This document shows, piece after piece, positions 34,343-42,669 of a stretch of DNA of 64,000 nucleotides. The notes beneath the pieces are model-generated. The model had not been told where the DNA came from, made no database searches, and was given only the letters and a program-made list of their open reading frames with translations. How positions within the stretch are numbered: position 1 is the stretch's first letter; every line of letters begins with the position of its first letter. The stretch is from Acidobacteria bacterium 28-1 (GTDB lineage: Bacteria; Acidobacteriota; Blastocatellia; Pyrinomonadales; Pyrinomonadaceae): the NCBI GenBank assembly GCA_002050365.1, contig MWYZ01000086.1, forward strand, positions 1-64,000, written 5' to 3'. A program made the translations under genes and the position numbers.

Positions 34343-35956
34343 ATGACATCCATCGGACAAAGCATTGAAGCATTAGTGAGCGAGCAGGGAATTGACCGCG
34401 ATTTGGTTATCGAGGCGATGAAGGAAGCCGTTCGCGCCGCCGCCCGCAAACAATTTAAAACGCAGGACAAAACCGGCGAAAGCATCCAAGTCGAGTGGAA
34501 CAATGAAGAAGGAATGATTGAAATTTCGGCGCAAAAAGAAGTCGTCGCCGAAGTGGAAAATCCTTCATCTGAACTTTCGCTGGAGGAAGCGCAGGAACTC
34601 GCCGGCGACGAAATCGAACTCGGCGATATGCTTCTGATTCCGCTTCCGACCGAAGAACTCGGACGCATCGCCGCGCAGACCGCCAAACAAATTCTGGTGC
34701 AAAAAGTGCGCGAAGCCATCCGCGAAAAAGTTTACGAAGAGTATGTAGACAAAATCGGCTCGCTCGTCAACGGCACGGTCAAACGCTTCGAGCGCGGCGA
34801 TATGATTATTGATTTGGGCAACAATCTGGAAGCGATTTTGCCGAAACAGGAGCAAGCCAGAAACGAAACTTGGAATCAAGGCGAACGGGTTCGCGTCGTG
34901 ATTGAAGATGTTTCAAAAGATTTGAAAGGTCAGCAGATTAAAGTTTCACGCGCTTCAGCGGCGCTTCTCAAGCGGTTATTTGAAATGGAAGTTCCTGAAA
35001 TTTATGATGACACGGTGGTGATAAAATCAGCCGTCCGCGAGCCGGGCGACCGTGCAAAAATCGCCGTTACATCGAATGAAAAAGACGTCGACCCGGTCGG
35101 CGCGTGCGTCGGAATGAAAGGCTCGCGCGTGCAGGCGATTATCAAAGAATTGCGCGGCGAAAAAATTGACATTATCGAATGGTCGGACGAGCCGTCGGTG
35201 TTTGCCGCTAACGCTCTGAGTCCAGCTAAAGTTTCGCAAGTGCGGATTACGGATATTAATAATCGCAAGATGGAAGTTATTGTCAACGAAGACCAACTTT
35301 CACTGGCAATCGGCAAGCGCGGACAAAACGTGCGCCTTGCTACACGCCTTGTCGGTTGGGACATTGACATCGTGAGCGAAGAACTTTTGAAGAAGGAAAT
35401 CGCGCAGCAGATGGGCAAAATGATGGCTTCCGGCGAAGCTGTTCCGATTACCGCTTTAGAAGGAGTAACGGCTTCTCAAGCGGCAGATTTGAAGGAAAAA
35501 GGCATTAACGATGTCGAAACTTTGGCGGCGACATCGGTTGACGATTTAGTTGACATTCTCGATACAAGTCTCGATGCAGCCGAGAAAATTGTCGGCGCGG
35601 CAAAAGCGATTGTCGAAGCCAGAAATCTGCAAGTCGGTGCGGCTGATATGGAACTGGAAAACTCGGAAGAAACGCCCAAAACGCCTGAAAGTTCCGAAAC
35701 GCAAACGGAAGAAATCTCTGAACCTGAAGAAAAATTGGAAACAGAGAATTTAGAAAGCGAGGCTGAAACTAGGACAGAAACCGTTCCAGAAGAATCAGAA
35801 GAAATTGTAGACCTTTCTCCTCTGGAAACGGTTTCGGAAGAATCGGAAGAAATTTTGGACATTGTTAAGGAAGAACCGATTGGTGAAAAATTATCGGAAA
35901 AATTGGAAGTTGAAACGATTGAAGAAGCGGCTGAAAATTCAGCCGAAAAAGAGTGA
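34343..35956 (+). CDS. nusA: Transcription termination/antitermination factor NusA
   Basis: 537 residues. An N-terminal RNA polymerase-binding domain (about 1-125), S1 domain (about 135-200, GTVKRFERGDMIIDLG), KH1/KH2 (about 230-345, VGACVGMKGSRVQAI; LAIGKRGQNVRLA) and a helix-hairpin-helix region (about 375-425, GINDVETLAATSVDDLVD) are in the usual order. The last about 110 residues are a Glu-rich acidic tail not found in E. coli NusA. It controls pausing, termination and antitermination and probably regulates its own operon through the leader hairpin. Confidence 0.96.
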   Translation: MTSIGQSIEALVSEQGIDRDLVIEAMKEAVRAAARKQFKTQDKTGESIQVEWNNEEGMIEISAQKEVVAEVENPSSELSLEEAQELAGDEIELGDMLLIPLPTEELGRIAAQTAKQILVQKVREAIREKVYEEYVDKIGSLVNGTVKRFERGDMIIDLGNNLEAILPKQEQARNETWNQGERVRVVIEDVSKDLKGQQIKVSRASAALLKRLFEMEVPEIYDDTVVIKSAVREPGDRAKIAVTSNEKDVDPVGACVGMKGSRVQAIIKELRGEKIDIIEWSDEPSVFAANALSPAKVSQVRITDINNRKMEVIVNEDQLSLAIGKRGQNVRLATRLVGWDIDIVSEELLKKEIAQQMGKMMASGEAVPITALEGVTASQAADLKEKGINDVETLAATSVDDLVDILDTSLDAAEKIVGAAKAIVEARNLQVGAADMELENSEETPKTPESSETQTEEISEPEEKLETENLESEAETRTETVPEESEEIVDLSPLETVSEESEEILDIVKEEPIGEKLSEKLEVETIEEAAENSAEKE

Positions 35957-36037
35957 TGAGTTTAGTGAAAATTCGTTTGGCGATATGGTCGCTCGAATAA
36001 ATTTGTCATTTGGAATAAAGAACTTAAAAAGATAAAT

Positions 36038-38809
36038 ATGCCCGTAGGAACATCAGTTCGGATTTACGATTTAGCGAAAGACCTGAAGCAAGACACCAAG
36101 CGCGTGATTGAAGAATTACGGCGTGAAGGCGCAGATGTGAGTGTGCCGTCTAATTCCGTCAGCAAAGAGTTGGCAGAAAAGGTTCGTAATAAATATTTCC
36201 CGAAAGCCGAAACCGCCCCCAAACGGGCAATCAAAGTTATCAAGAAAGAGACGGTTGCCAAAGTAGAAGCACCGGTTGAAGAGGAAATTCCGGCGGTTGA
36301 AATCCAGCCTCAAGAAGTGAAACCGGAGAAACCGGCGGTGAAAACGAAAAAACCAGTCCTGGTTGAAGAAGAACCGCAAAAACAATTTCGCCAAATCAGA
36401 AAATTACAGAAAAAGGTTGAAACAGAGCCTCAAGAAGAAGCTGTTTCTGAGGAGGAAATGTCGCCGGTTGTAGAAGAAGCGACTGAAATCGAGCAAACCG
36501 AAACTCCGACGGAAGTTGAAGCGATAGCGGAACAAATTGAAACTCAGGAGCAACCTGCCGGAACGGAAGTTCCGAAATCTACGACACGAGTTTTGCGTCC
36601 GACGGGAACGCAAATCAAACAACTTACTTTAACGAAGGATGCAATCAAAGCCGGCGTTAAACCGGGCGAGCGCGTCGTCAGCGAATCTCAAACAAAAAGC
36701 GGTAAATTACAAACAGACTCTAACGATAATCGAGATAGTAGAGAAAGACCAAAGAGAGATTCGCGCCGTGATGCGAAAGGCGGACGACCCTCTGAATTGC
36801 GCGGAACGCCGGGCGAAACAGCTACACCGAAGACCGTTTATACGCCGCCGGCTGACCAACGCAAAAAACTCGGACGTTCAGCCGCGAAAAAAGGCGGCGG
36901 CAGATTCACTGAAAAAGGCGGAAAATTTGAAGAGAGAGATTTCGCGCCGCCGCGTCCGCTCTCGATTGAAGAACGTCTGATTGCACAAGTCGGCAAAGTT
37001 GACAGCAACAATCTAAAAGCGGTTCGCTTAACCGAAGGCGCAACTATCCGCGAATTTTCCGAAGCGCTCGGCGTCACGCCGCGCGACATCGTTCAATTGC
37101 TCGTCAAACGCGGAATTTTTGCCACGCTCAACCAGCCAATCGGAGAGAATATGGCGGCGGAGTTGGGCAAAACATACGGTTATAATGTAAGTTTCGTGCC
37201 GTTTGAAGAAATGGTTATCGAGCAGGAATTTGAGGAACTTATCGCGGCTGATTCTGATGACGTGGAAGTTTCACGTCCGCCGGTAGTAACCGTGATGGGT
37301 CACGTTGACCACGGTAAAACTTCCTTGCTCGACGCGATTCGCTCGGATAATGTTGCCGAAGGCGAAGCCGGCGGAATCACGCAGCACATCGGCGCATACA
37401 GCGTTTTCGTGCCGAATCCCGACAGCCCGGCGGAAACCCGACGAGTTGTATTTCTTGATACACCCGGACACGAAGCCTTTACGATGATGCGGGCGCGGGG
37501 CGCGAAAGCAACTGATGTGGTAATTCTCGTCGTCGCGGCTGATGACGGCGTAATGCCGCAAACCGTCGAAGCGGTCGAACACTCAAAAGCGGCGGGCGTT
37601 CCGATAATTGTTGCCATTAACAAAATTGACAAACCGGACGCGAATCCCGATAAAGTTAAGCAAGGACTCGCCGGTCTCGGTTTGCAGCCGATTGAATGGG
37701 GCGGTGAAACAGAGATGGTTTCCGTGTCGGCTAAAAAACGCGAAAATCTTGACAGTCTACTTGAAACGGTTTTGCTCTCGGCTGACATATTGAATTTAAA
37801 AGCGAGTCCGACCCGGCGCGCTTCGGGTGTAGTTCTCGAAGCCAAACTAGATAAAGGACGCGGCTCAGTCGCTACCGTTTTAGTTCAACAGGGAACTTTG
37901 CGCGTTGGCGACCCGTTTATTGTCGGACAATTTTACGGAAAAGTTCGCGCGATGTTCGGCGACAGAGGCGACATCATAACGGAAGCACCGCCTGCAACGC
38001 CGGTCGAAGTTCTCGGATTGCAGGGCGTTCCGCAAGCCGGCGACACGTTCCAAGTCGTCTCTGATATTGATAAAGCGGTGTCAATCGCCAGCCAGCGACA
38101 AATGCAAGCCAGACAATTGGCGATGCTGAAGACGACGAAACGCGGTATCGAATCGCTCGGACTCGCCGAAATTAAAGAATTGTTAGTCGTCTTGAAAGCC
38201 GACGTGCAAGGCTCGGTCGAAGTTCTGCGCTCGACGCTCGAAAAACTCTCGACTGAGAAAGTAAAGGTTCGCGTGATTCGTTCAGGCGTGGGCGCGATTA
38301 CTGAATCGGATGTTCTGCTCGCTTCCGCCACGCAAGCCGACCAAACTTCGATGGCAGTTGTTATCATCGGTTTCAACGTCCGCCCCGAACATCGGGCGGC
38401 AGACGTTGCCAAAGCCGAAGATGTTGATATTCGCCTACATTCGATTATCTACAAAGTCGAAGAAGAAATCACCGCCGCGATGATTGGAATGCTCGACGCG
38501 ATTGAGCGTGAAGTTATCTTAGGCAAAGCCGTCGTTCAAGACACTTTCAAAGTTTCCAAAGTCGGTACAATCGCCGGTTGCCGCGTTACCGAAGGTCTTA
38601 TCAGGCGGCAATCAAAAGCGCGAATCATCCGCGACGGCGTGGTGGCTTGGACGGGTGATATTTCATCGCTCAAACGCTTTAAAGAAGACACCAACGAAGT
38701 CCGTCAAGGTTTTGAATGTGGTATCAGTCTGGCAAATTTCAACGACATCAAAGTTGATGATGAAATCGAATCATTCATGATTGAGCGAATTGCCGCGACG
38801 GAACTGTAA
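36038..38809 (+). CDS. infB: Translation initiation factor IF-2
   Basis: 923 residues. The N-terminus has an IF2_N helix-turn motif (MPVGTSVRIYDLAKDLKQD) and a long Glu/Pro/Lys-rich linker to about residue 310. The second IF2_N-like domain (about 330-390) leads to the GTPase: G1 GHVDHGKTSLL, G3 DTPGHEAF, G4 NKID; domains II-IV follow to the end (SLKRFKEDTNEVRQGFECGI). It positions fMet-tRNA on the 30S subunit. It is followed after 3 bases by an antitoxin gene instead of rbfA. Confidence 0.97.
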   Translation: MPVGTSVRIYDLAKDLKQDTKRVIEELRREGADVSVPSNSVSKELAEKVRNKYFPKAETAPKRAIKVIKKETVAKVEAPVEEEIPAVEIQPQEVKPEKPAVKTKKPVLVEEEPQKQFRQIRKLQKKVETEPQEEAVSEEEMSPVVEEATEIEQTETPTEVEAIAEQIETQEQPAGTEVPKSTTRVLRPTGTQIKQLTLTKDAIKAGVKPGERVVSESQTKSGKLQTDSNDNRDSRERPKRDSRRDAKGGRPSELRGTPGETATPKTVYTPPADQRKKLGRSAAKKGGGRFTEKGGKFEERDFAPPRPLSIEERLIAQVGKVDSNNLKAVRLTEGATIREFSEALGVTPRDIVQLLVKRGIFATLNQPIGENMAAELGKTYGYNVSFVPFEEMVIEQEFEELIAADSDDVEVSRPPVVTVMGHVDHGKTSLLDAIRSDNVAEGEAGGITQHIGAYSVFVPNPDSPAETRRVVFLDTPGHEAFTMMRARGAKATDVVILVVAADDGVMPQTVEAVEHSKAAGVPIIVAINKIDKPDANPDKVKQGLAGLGLQPIEWGGETEMVSVSAKKRENLDSLLETVLLSADILNLKASPTRRASGVVLEAKLDKGRGSVATVLVQQGTLRVGDPFIVGQFYGKVRAMFGDRGDIITEAPPATPVEVLGLQGVPQAGDTFQVVSDIDKAVSIASQRQMQARQLAMLKTTKRGIESLGLAEIKELLVVLKADVQGSVEVLRSTLEKLSTEKVKVRVIRSGVGAITESDVLLASATQADQTSMAVVIIGFNVRPEHRAADVAKAEDVDIRLHSIIYKVEEEITAAMIGMLDAIEREVILGKAVVQDTFKVSKVGTIAGCRVTEGLIRRQSKARIIRDGVVAWTGDISSLKRFKEDTNEVRQGFECGISLANFNDIKVDDEIESFMIERIAATEL

Positions 38810-38812
38810 TTA

Positions 38813-39067
38813 ATGACGGAAGTAAAAGTTATGCTGACGGAAATCAGAGAAAAGACGGTTGTTAAGGAAAACGGAATGGTCGAAATTTCCACGCCCGATT
38901 TGCCGATTGGAACGCGAGTCGAAGTCATTGTCTTGATTGAGAAAGAAGAGATGGATACGACCGAGTATCTTCTTTCAACCGAAGCCAACCGCAAACATTT
39001 GGAACGAGCGATGCGGGATGCGGAAGACCCGAAAAAACGGATTTATGTTGATATAGAAAATCTATGA
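38813..39067 (+). CDS. Antitoxin of a YoeB module (atypical N-terminus)
   Basis: 84 residues. The C-terminal half (TTEYLLSTEANRKHLERAM) matches the toxin-binding tail of YefM/Phd antitoxins. The N-terminal half (VVKENGMVEISTPDLPIGTR) is beta-rich and looks more like an AbrB/SpoVT-type strand pattern than the Phd fold, so DNA binding may differ. The ATG at 38831, preceded by GGAAG, is a possible alternative start. Its stop overlaps the toxin start by 4 bases (ATGA). Confidence 0.75.
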   Translation: MTEVKVMLTEIREKTVVKENGMVEISTPDLPIGTRVEVIVLIEKEEMDTTEYLLSTEANRKHLERAMRDAEDPKKRIYVDIENL

Positions 39068-39327
39068 GAAGGATTTCATTTCTCCCCGAAGCCTTTGAGC
39101 ATTTTAACTTGTGGTCGCGTGAAAATACGAAAATTCATACTCGAATTACTGAACTCATCAAGGACATCGGACGCAATCCGTTTTCGGGAATCGGCAAACC
39201 CGAACCTTTGAAATACAAATTGAAAGGTCTTTGGTCAAGACGAATAACAGACGAGCATCGCCTTGTTTACAAAGTTAGCGATGAAGAAATTTTAATTTAC
39301 TCGTGCCGTTTCCATTACGAAAAATGA
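39064..39327 (+). CDS. yoeB: YoeB/Txe family mRNA-cleaving toxin
   Basis: 87 residues, closely similar to E. coli YoeB throughout (GKPEPLKYKLKGLWSRRITD, EHRLVYKVSD, CRFHYEK). The catalytic set of the family is intact: Glu47, Arg66, His84 and Tyr85, offset by one from E. coli numbering. It cleaves mRNA at the ribosome when the antitoxin is lost. Its stop overlaps the rbfA start by 4 bases, so the toxin, antitoxin and rbfA are translationally coupled within the infB operon. Confidence 0.92.
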   Translation: MRRISFLPEAFEHFNLWSRENTKIHTRITELIKDIGRNPFSGIGKPEPLKYKLKGLWSRRITDEHRLVYKVSDEEILIYSCRFHYEK

Positions 39328-39686
39328 GAAGACCCGAAAGATTAGCAGAAGTTCTGCGTGAAGAAATTACGGAAATTGTCGGCTATGAACTTGACGACCC
39401 GCGACTCTTATCCGTTACCGTCACCGATGTTCACGTATCGGACAATTTACGCGATGCGAAAGTTTTCGTAACTGTTCAAGGCAGCGAAAGCGAAATAAGA
39501 CAAGCACTCAAGGGGCTACAGCATGCCGCAACATTTATCAGACAACAAGTCGCACTCAGCCTTGATTTGCGACACGCGCCGGTAATTAACTTTGTGCGCG
39601 ACACAGTGGAAGAAAATGCCGCCCGTATTGAAGAAGTTATCCAAGATTTGACGCAAAAAGGGGAATTTCAAAAAGGAGAAGGATAA
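39324..39686 (+). CDS. rbfA: Ribosome-binding factor A
   Basis: 120 residues from the ATG at 39324, which overlaps the yoeB stop; the frame is open further back to a GTG at 39303 inside yoeB. Family features: RRPERLAEVLREEITEIVGY, DPRLLSVTVTDVHVSDNLRDA and LDLRHAPVINFVRDTVEE. It supports late 30S assembly and cold adaptation. The last four residues and the stop (KGEG) are encoded by the first units of a heptamer repeat. Confidence 0.95.
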   Translation: MRRPERLAEVLREEITEIVGYELDDPRLLSVTVTDVHVSDNLRDAKVFVTVQGSESEIRQALKGLQHAATFIRQQVALSLDLRHAPVINFVRDTVEENAARIEEVIQDLTQKGEFQKGEG

Positions 39687-39767
39687 AGGATAAAGGAGAA
39701 GGGAGAAAGGATAACCAGGAAACAATTTGTTTTATTTATCCTTTCTCCTTTATCCTTCAGCCTTTCA
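39676..39767. repeat. Heptamer repeat with inverted copy
   Basis: GGATAAA/GGAGAAG-type units (39676-39710) face a complementary array (39739-39767, CCTTTCTCCTTTATCC) with a short AT-rich spacer. It starts within the end of rbfA and stops 5 bases before the preferred GTG start of nrnA. Confidence 0.8.
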
Positions 39768-39771
39768 AACG

Positions 39772-40743
39772 GTGTTAAGTCAAGTAGTAGAGTTAATTGA
39801 AAATAAACAGAATTTCGCGATAACAACGCATGTCCGACCGGACGGCGACGGCATCGGTTCATCCTTGGGTTTGTGCTGGCTTTTGCGCTCCTTAGGCAAA
39901 TCAGCCGAAGTTATCGTCCGCGACGGCATTCCCGCCGCTTACGCGCAGCTTCCCGGTGCAGATGAAATCAAACAAATCGCCGAGGTCAACGGCAAATACG
40001 ACGCGATATTCGTTATCGAATGTTCCGACTTAGCGCGTCCGGGCATTAAGGGGTTAGAAAATCAATTCACCGTCAACATTGACCATCACGCGACGAGCGA
40101 ACATTTCGGCACAATCAACTGGATTGACCAAACCGCATCGGCAGTCGGCGAGATGATTTACAATCTTTGCAAAGCCATCGGCGGACGCATCACGCGAGAA
40201 ATCGCCGAATGCGTTTATCTCGCACTCGTTACCGACACCGGCTCATTTCATTTCCCGAACACGACCGACCGCACTCTAAAAGTCGCTTCCGAACTCGTCA
40301 AAGTCGGTGTCAAACCCGCGCAAATTTCTGAGGTTGTTTATAACTCGTATCCTTGGAGCCGCATCGAGTTGATGCGCCAAGTGTTAGCGACGGTTCAGCG
40401 CAACGAAAGCGGAACAATCGCCTGGATGCGGCAGACGCTCGAAATGGCAGAAAGTTCGGAAGCAGTTGACGGTGATAATAATGGATTCGTCAACATTCCG
40501 TTAGCAGCAAAAGAAGTGGAAGCGGTTGTTTATATGCGCGAAGTTCAACCGAATGCTTATCGCGTCAGCTTGCGCTCGAAAGGCTGTATCAATGTCGCTC
40601 GAGTCGCGGAGAAATTCGGCGGCGGCGGCCACAAAAATGCGGCGGGCTGTCGCGTCGAAGGCGATTGGGATTTGCGCGAGAAAGAAATCATCGCGGCTTT
40701 GACCGAAGCGGTTGAGAAAGCCCACGACGGCGCAGAAAAGTGA
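39772..40743 (+). CDS. nrnA: DHH-family oligoribonuclease / PAP phosphatase NrnA
   Basis: 323 residues from a GTG at 39772; the frame opens at a TTG at 39727, but those 15 codons are repeat sequence. Conserved motifs are HVRPDGDGIGSSLG, the DHH core NIDHHATSEHFG and the C-terminal DHHA1 motif GGGGHKNAAGC. It degrades short RNA oligonucleotides and 3'-phosphoadenosine 5'-phosphate. The order infB-rbfA-nrnA is common; truB is missing here. The stop lies in the next repeat array. Confidence 0.92.
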   Translation: MLSQVVELIENKQNFAITTHVRPDGDGIGSSLGLCWLLRSLGKSAEVIVRDGIPAAYAQLPGADEIKQIAEVNGKYDAIFVIECSDLARPGIKGLENQFTVNIDHHATSEHFGTINWIDQTASAVGEMIYNLCKAIGGRITREIAECVYLALVTDTGSFHFPNTTDRTLKVASELVKVGVKPAQISEVVYNSYPWSRIELMRQVLATVQRNESGTIAWMRQTLEMAESSEAVDGDNNGFVNIPLAAKEVEAVVYMREVQPNAYRVSLRSKGCINVARVAEKFGGGGHKNAAGCRVEGDWDLREKEIIAALTEAVEKAHDGAEK

Positions 40744-40826
40744 AAAAGTGGAAAAGTGAAAAGGTGAAAAAGTGAAAAAGTTTGCTGAGCATTTGCAATC
40801 AGCTTTTTCACTTTTCCACTTTTAAC
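40738..40826. repeat. 7-8 base repeat array with inverted copy
   Basis: GTGAAAAA/GTGGAAAA-type units (40738-40778) and a reverse-complement end (40803-40826, TTTTTCACTTTTCCACTTTT). It includes the stop of nrnA and ends 10 bases before cobO. Confidence 0.8.
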
Positions 40827-40836
40827 CTTTAAATTT

Positions 40837-41412
40837 ATGGTAGAAGAAAAACGCTATAAATGGCGGCGCGAAGGCTATCAGGAGAATACAAAAGGCTTGC
40901 TGATGGTTAATACGGGCGACGGTAAAGGCAAAACGACGTGCGCTCTCGGATTGATGATGCGGGCGGCGGGACGCGGAATGCGCTGTTGTATGATTCAGTT
41001 TATGAAATCAAAAACCGACCGTTATGGCGAACACGAATCGGCGGAAGAATTAGGAATTGAAGTTCATACAATGGGCGACGGTTTTACATGGGATACAAAC
41101 AGTCTCGAACAAGACATTAAAACATCGCAGGAAACGTGGGCGTTGTGCGTCGAAAAGATGCGTTCGGAAGAATACGATTTGCTCGTTTTTGACGAACTCG
41201 TCTATGTGCTTGATTACAAATTTTTAGACTTGCAGGAAGTTATCAATGAGTTAAAATCCGTCCGCGAAAAGAAGCCGCATCTGCATATTGTTCTGACCGG
41301 CAGAAACGCGCCGCAGGAATTGATTGATATATCGGATTTAGTTACGGAAATGAAGGAAATCAAACATCCTTTCCACGCGGGAATCTACGCCCAGCAGGGA
41401 ATTGAGTTTTAA
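40837..41412 (+). CDS. cobO: Cob(I)yrinic acid a,c-diamide adenosyltransferase
   Basis: 191 residues with the CobO/BtuR/CobA ATPase-like fold: P-loop VNTGDGKGKTTCALGL, the MIQFMKS segment, 'DLLVFDELVYVLDYKFLD' and the RNAPQELIDISDLVTEM end. It adds the adenosyl group to cob(I)yrinate or cobinamide in B12 assembly or salvage. No other cobalamin genes are nearby, so a salvage role is likely. Confidence 0.93.
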   Translation: MVEEKRYKWRREGYQENTKGLLMVNTGDGKGKTTCALGLMMRAAGRGMRCCMIQFMKSKTDRYGEHESAEELGIEVHTMGDGFTWDTNSLEQDIKTSQETWALCVEKMRSEEYDLLVFDELVYVLDYKFLDLQEVINELKSVREKKPHLHIVLTGRNAPQELIDISDLVTEMKEIKHPFHAGIYAQQGIEF

Positions 41413-41452
41413 AAATTTGTGCTAAAATGTAAAAAAAATTCGAGGTGGCAAA

Positions 41453-41926
41453 ATGATGTTAGCTGAAGTTGAAGAAATTCTCGAAGAACAAACGGAGGAA
41501 AGAGAATTGCCGTCGTTTAATCACAGTTATATTTGTGCGGAGATTATTGAGCAAATAAGTGAAAATAAAATGTTTAAAGCCCTGCCGGAGCTAACTTTGG
41601 ACATTGGAAACGGATTAACGCCCGATGTTTCAATTTATTTGCGAAACCAAATTAAACCGAATTTCCTTCGTGATTTTCCCAAATATCCTGAAATGCCATT
41701 GGTGGCAATCGAAGTTATTTCAGCTAGCCAAAACATCCAAGATTTGCTGGAAAAGGCACAGGTATTAGTAACAAACGGTGTGAAGGCGGTGTGGACAATC
41801 GAACCTTTTTCAAACTCAATCTTTGTAACAACCGCCGAAGGTGAAAAACTTTTTCACAATCAAGAAATCGAAAGCGAAGAAATTAAAGTTGATTTTCGGA
41901 AAATCTTTACCGGTCATTCGGAATAA
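41453..41926 (+). CDS. Uma2 family protein (putative restriction endonuclease fold)
   Basis: 157 residues of the PD-(D/E)XK-like Uma2/DUF820 family: SFNHSYICAEIIEQIS, the metal-site segment LTPDVSIYL, 'MPLVAIEVISASQNIQDLL' with the E-x-IS motif, and KAQVLVTNGVKAVWTI. GAGGTGG precedes the ATG. Such genes are abundant in cyanobacteria and Acidobacteriota and are of unproven function. The 3' end overlaps nth by 20 bases on the other strand. Confidence 0.85.
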   Translation: MMLAEVEEILEEQTEERELPSFNHSYICAEIIEQISENKMFKALPELTLDIGNGLTPDVSIYLRNQIKPNFLRDFPKYPEMPLVAIEVISASQNIQDLLEKAQVLVTNGVKAVWTIEPFSNSIFVTTAEGEKLFHNQEIESEEIKVDFRKIFTGHSE

Positions 41927-42560
41927 CGCCGATTTTCGGACAGATGCTTTCCAAAACGCAAATCTCGCATTTCGGTTTTCTGGCTTGGCAAATCTTGCGT
42001 CCTTGAGCGATTAACAAGTGCGGAAATAAAATCCAATCCTTTTGCGGAACTAATACGGTTAAATCCTTTTCAATCTTTTCAGGCGCGACATTTTCGGTTA
42101 AACCCAATCTATGTGAAACCCGCGAAACGTGCGTGTCAACAACCACGCCCGACGCGATGCCGAAAGCGTTTCCCAAAACAACATTTGCAGTTTTACGCGC
42201 CACGCCGTTGAGCGTTAAAAGCTCTTCCATTGTTTGCGGAATATCGCCGCCGAAATTTTCGATGATTTTCCGGGACGCGCCTTGGATGCTTTTTGCTTTA
42301 TTGCGGAAAAATCCCGTCGGGCGAATATCCAGTTCGAGTTCTTCCTGCGCGACTTTGAGATAATCCTGCGGTGAGCGATATTTTCTAAAAAGGGTTGCCG
42401 TGACGACATTTACTCGCTCGTCGGTGCATTGCGCGGATAAAATTGTCGCCACTAAGAGTTCAAAAGCGCTGGCGTAAGTTAATTCACAATGCGCGTCCGG
42501 GTATTCTTTTTTGAGTCGTTTGATTATCTCAAAGGTTCGCTTTTTATTTTCCGTCATCAT
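41907..42560 (-). CDS. nth: Endonuclease III
   Basis: 217 residues if started at 42560 (MMTENKKRTFEIIKRL); a further ATG at 42584 adds 8 residues and is not excluded. It has the helix-hairpin-helix LTLNGVARKTANVVLGNAFG with the catalytic Lys, the catalytic Asp in VVDTHVSRVSHRLGL, and the four-cysteine 4Fe-4S loop (CQARKPKCEICVLESICP). It removes oxidised pyrimidines from DNA and nicks the abasic site. Confidence 0.94.
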   Translation of the reverse strand: MMTENKKRTFEIIKRLKKEYPDAHCELTYASAFELLVATILSAQCTDERVNVVTATLFRKYRSPQDYLKVAQEELELDIRPTGFFRNKAKSIQGASRKIIENFGGDIPQTMEELLTLNGVARKTANVVLGNAFGIASGVVVDTHVSRVSHRLGLTENVAPEKIEKDLTVLVPQKDWILFPHLLIAQGRKICQARKPKCEICVLESICPKIGVIPNDR

Positions 42561-42574
42561 CGAGAAACAATTAT

Positions 42575-42660
42575 CACCAACCATTTATTATTTATCAATC
42601 TTCAAGCCGCAAAAGAATTTGGCAGGCAATTGATAAATCATTTTTGATAAATGATAATTA
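42575..42660. repeat. Short repeat region between divergent genes
   Basis: TTATTTATCAAT-like units (42585-42600) and ATTGATAAAT/TTGATAAATGATAA units (42631-42658) are partial inverted copies. It is a weaker example of the repeat style seen elsewhere and holds the upstream regions of nth and the aminotransferase gene. Confidence 0.45.
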
Positions 42661-42669
42661 ATGTAACAA

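Noticed and set aside
35002-35862. Minus-strand open frames opposite nusA
   Set aside because: Serine-rich translations of the complement of the KH and acidic region; no features of a real protein.
39727-39771. Upstream TTG start for nrnA
   Set aside because: The 15 extra codons are pure repeat sequence and do not match the family.
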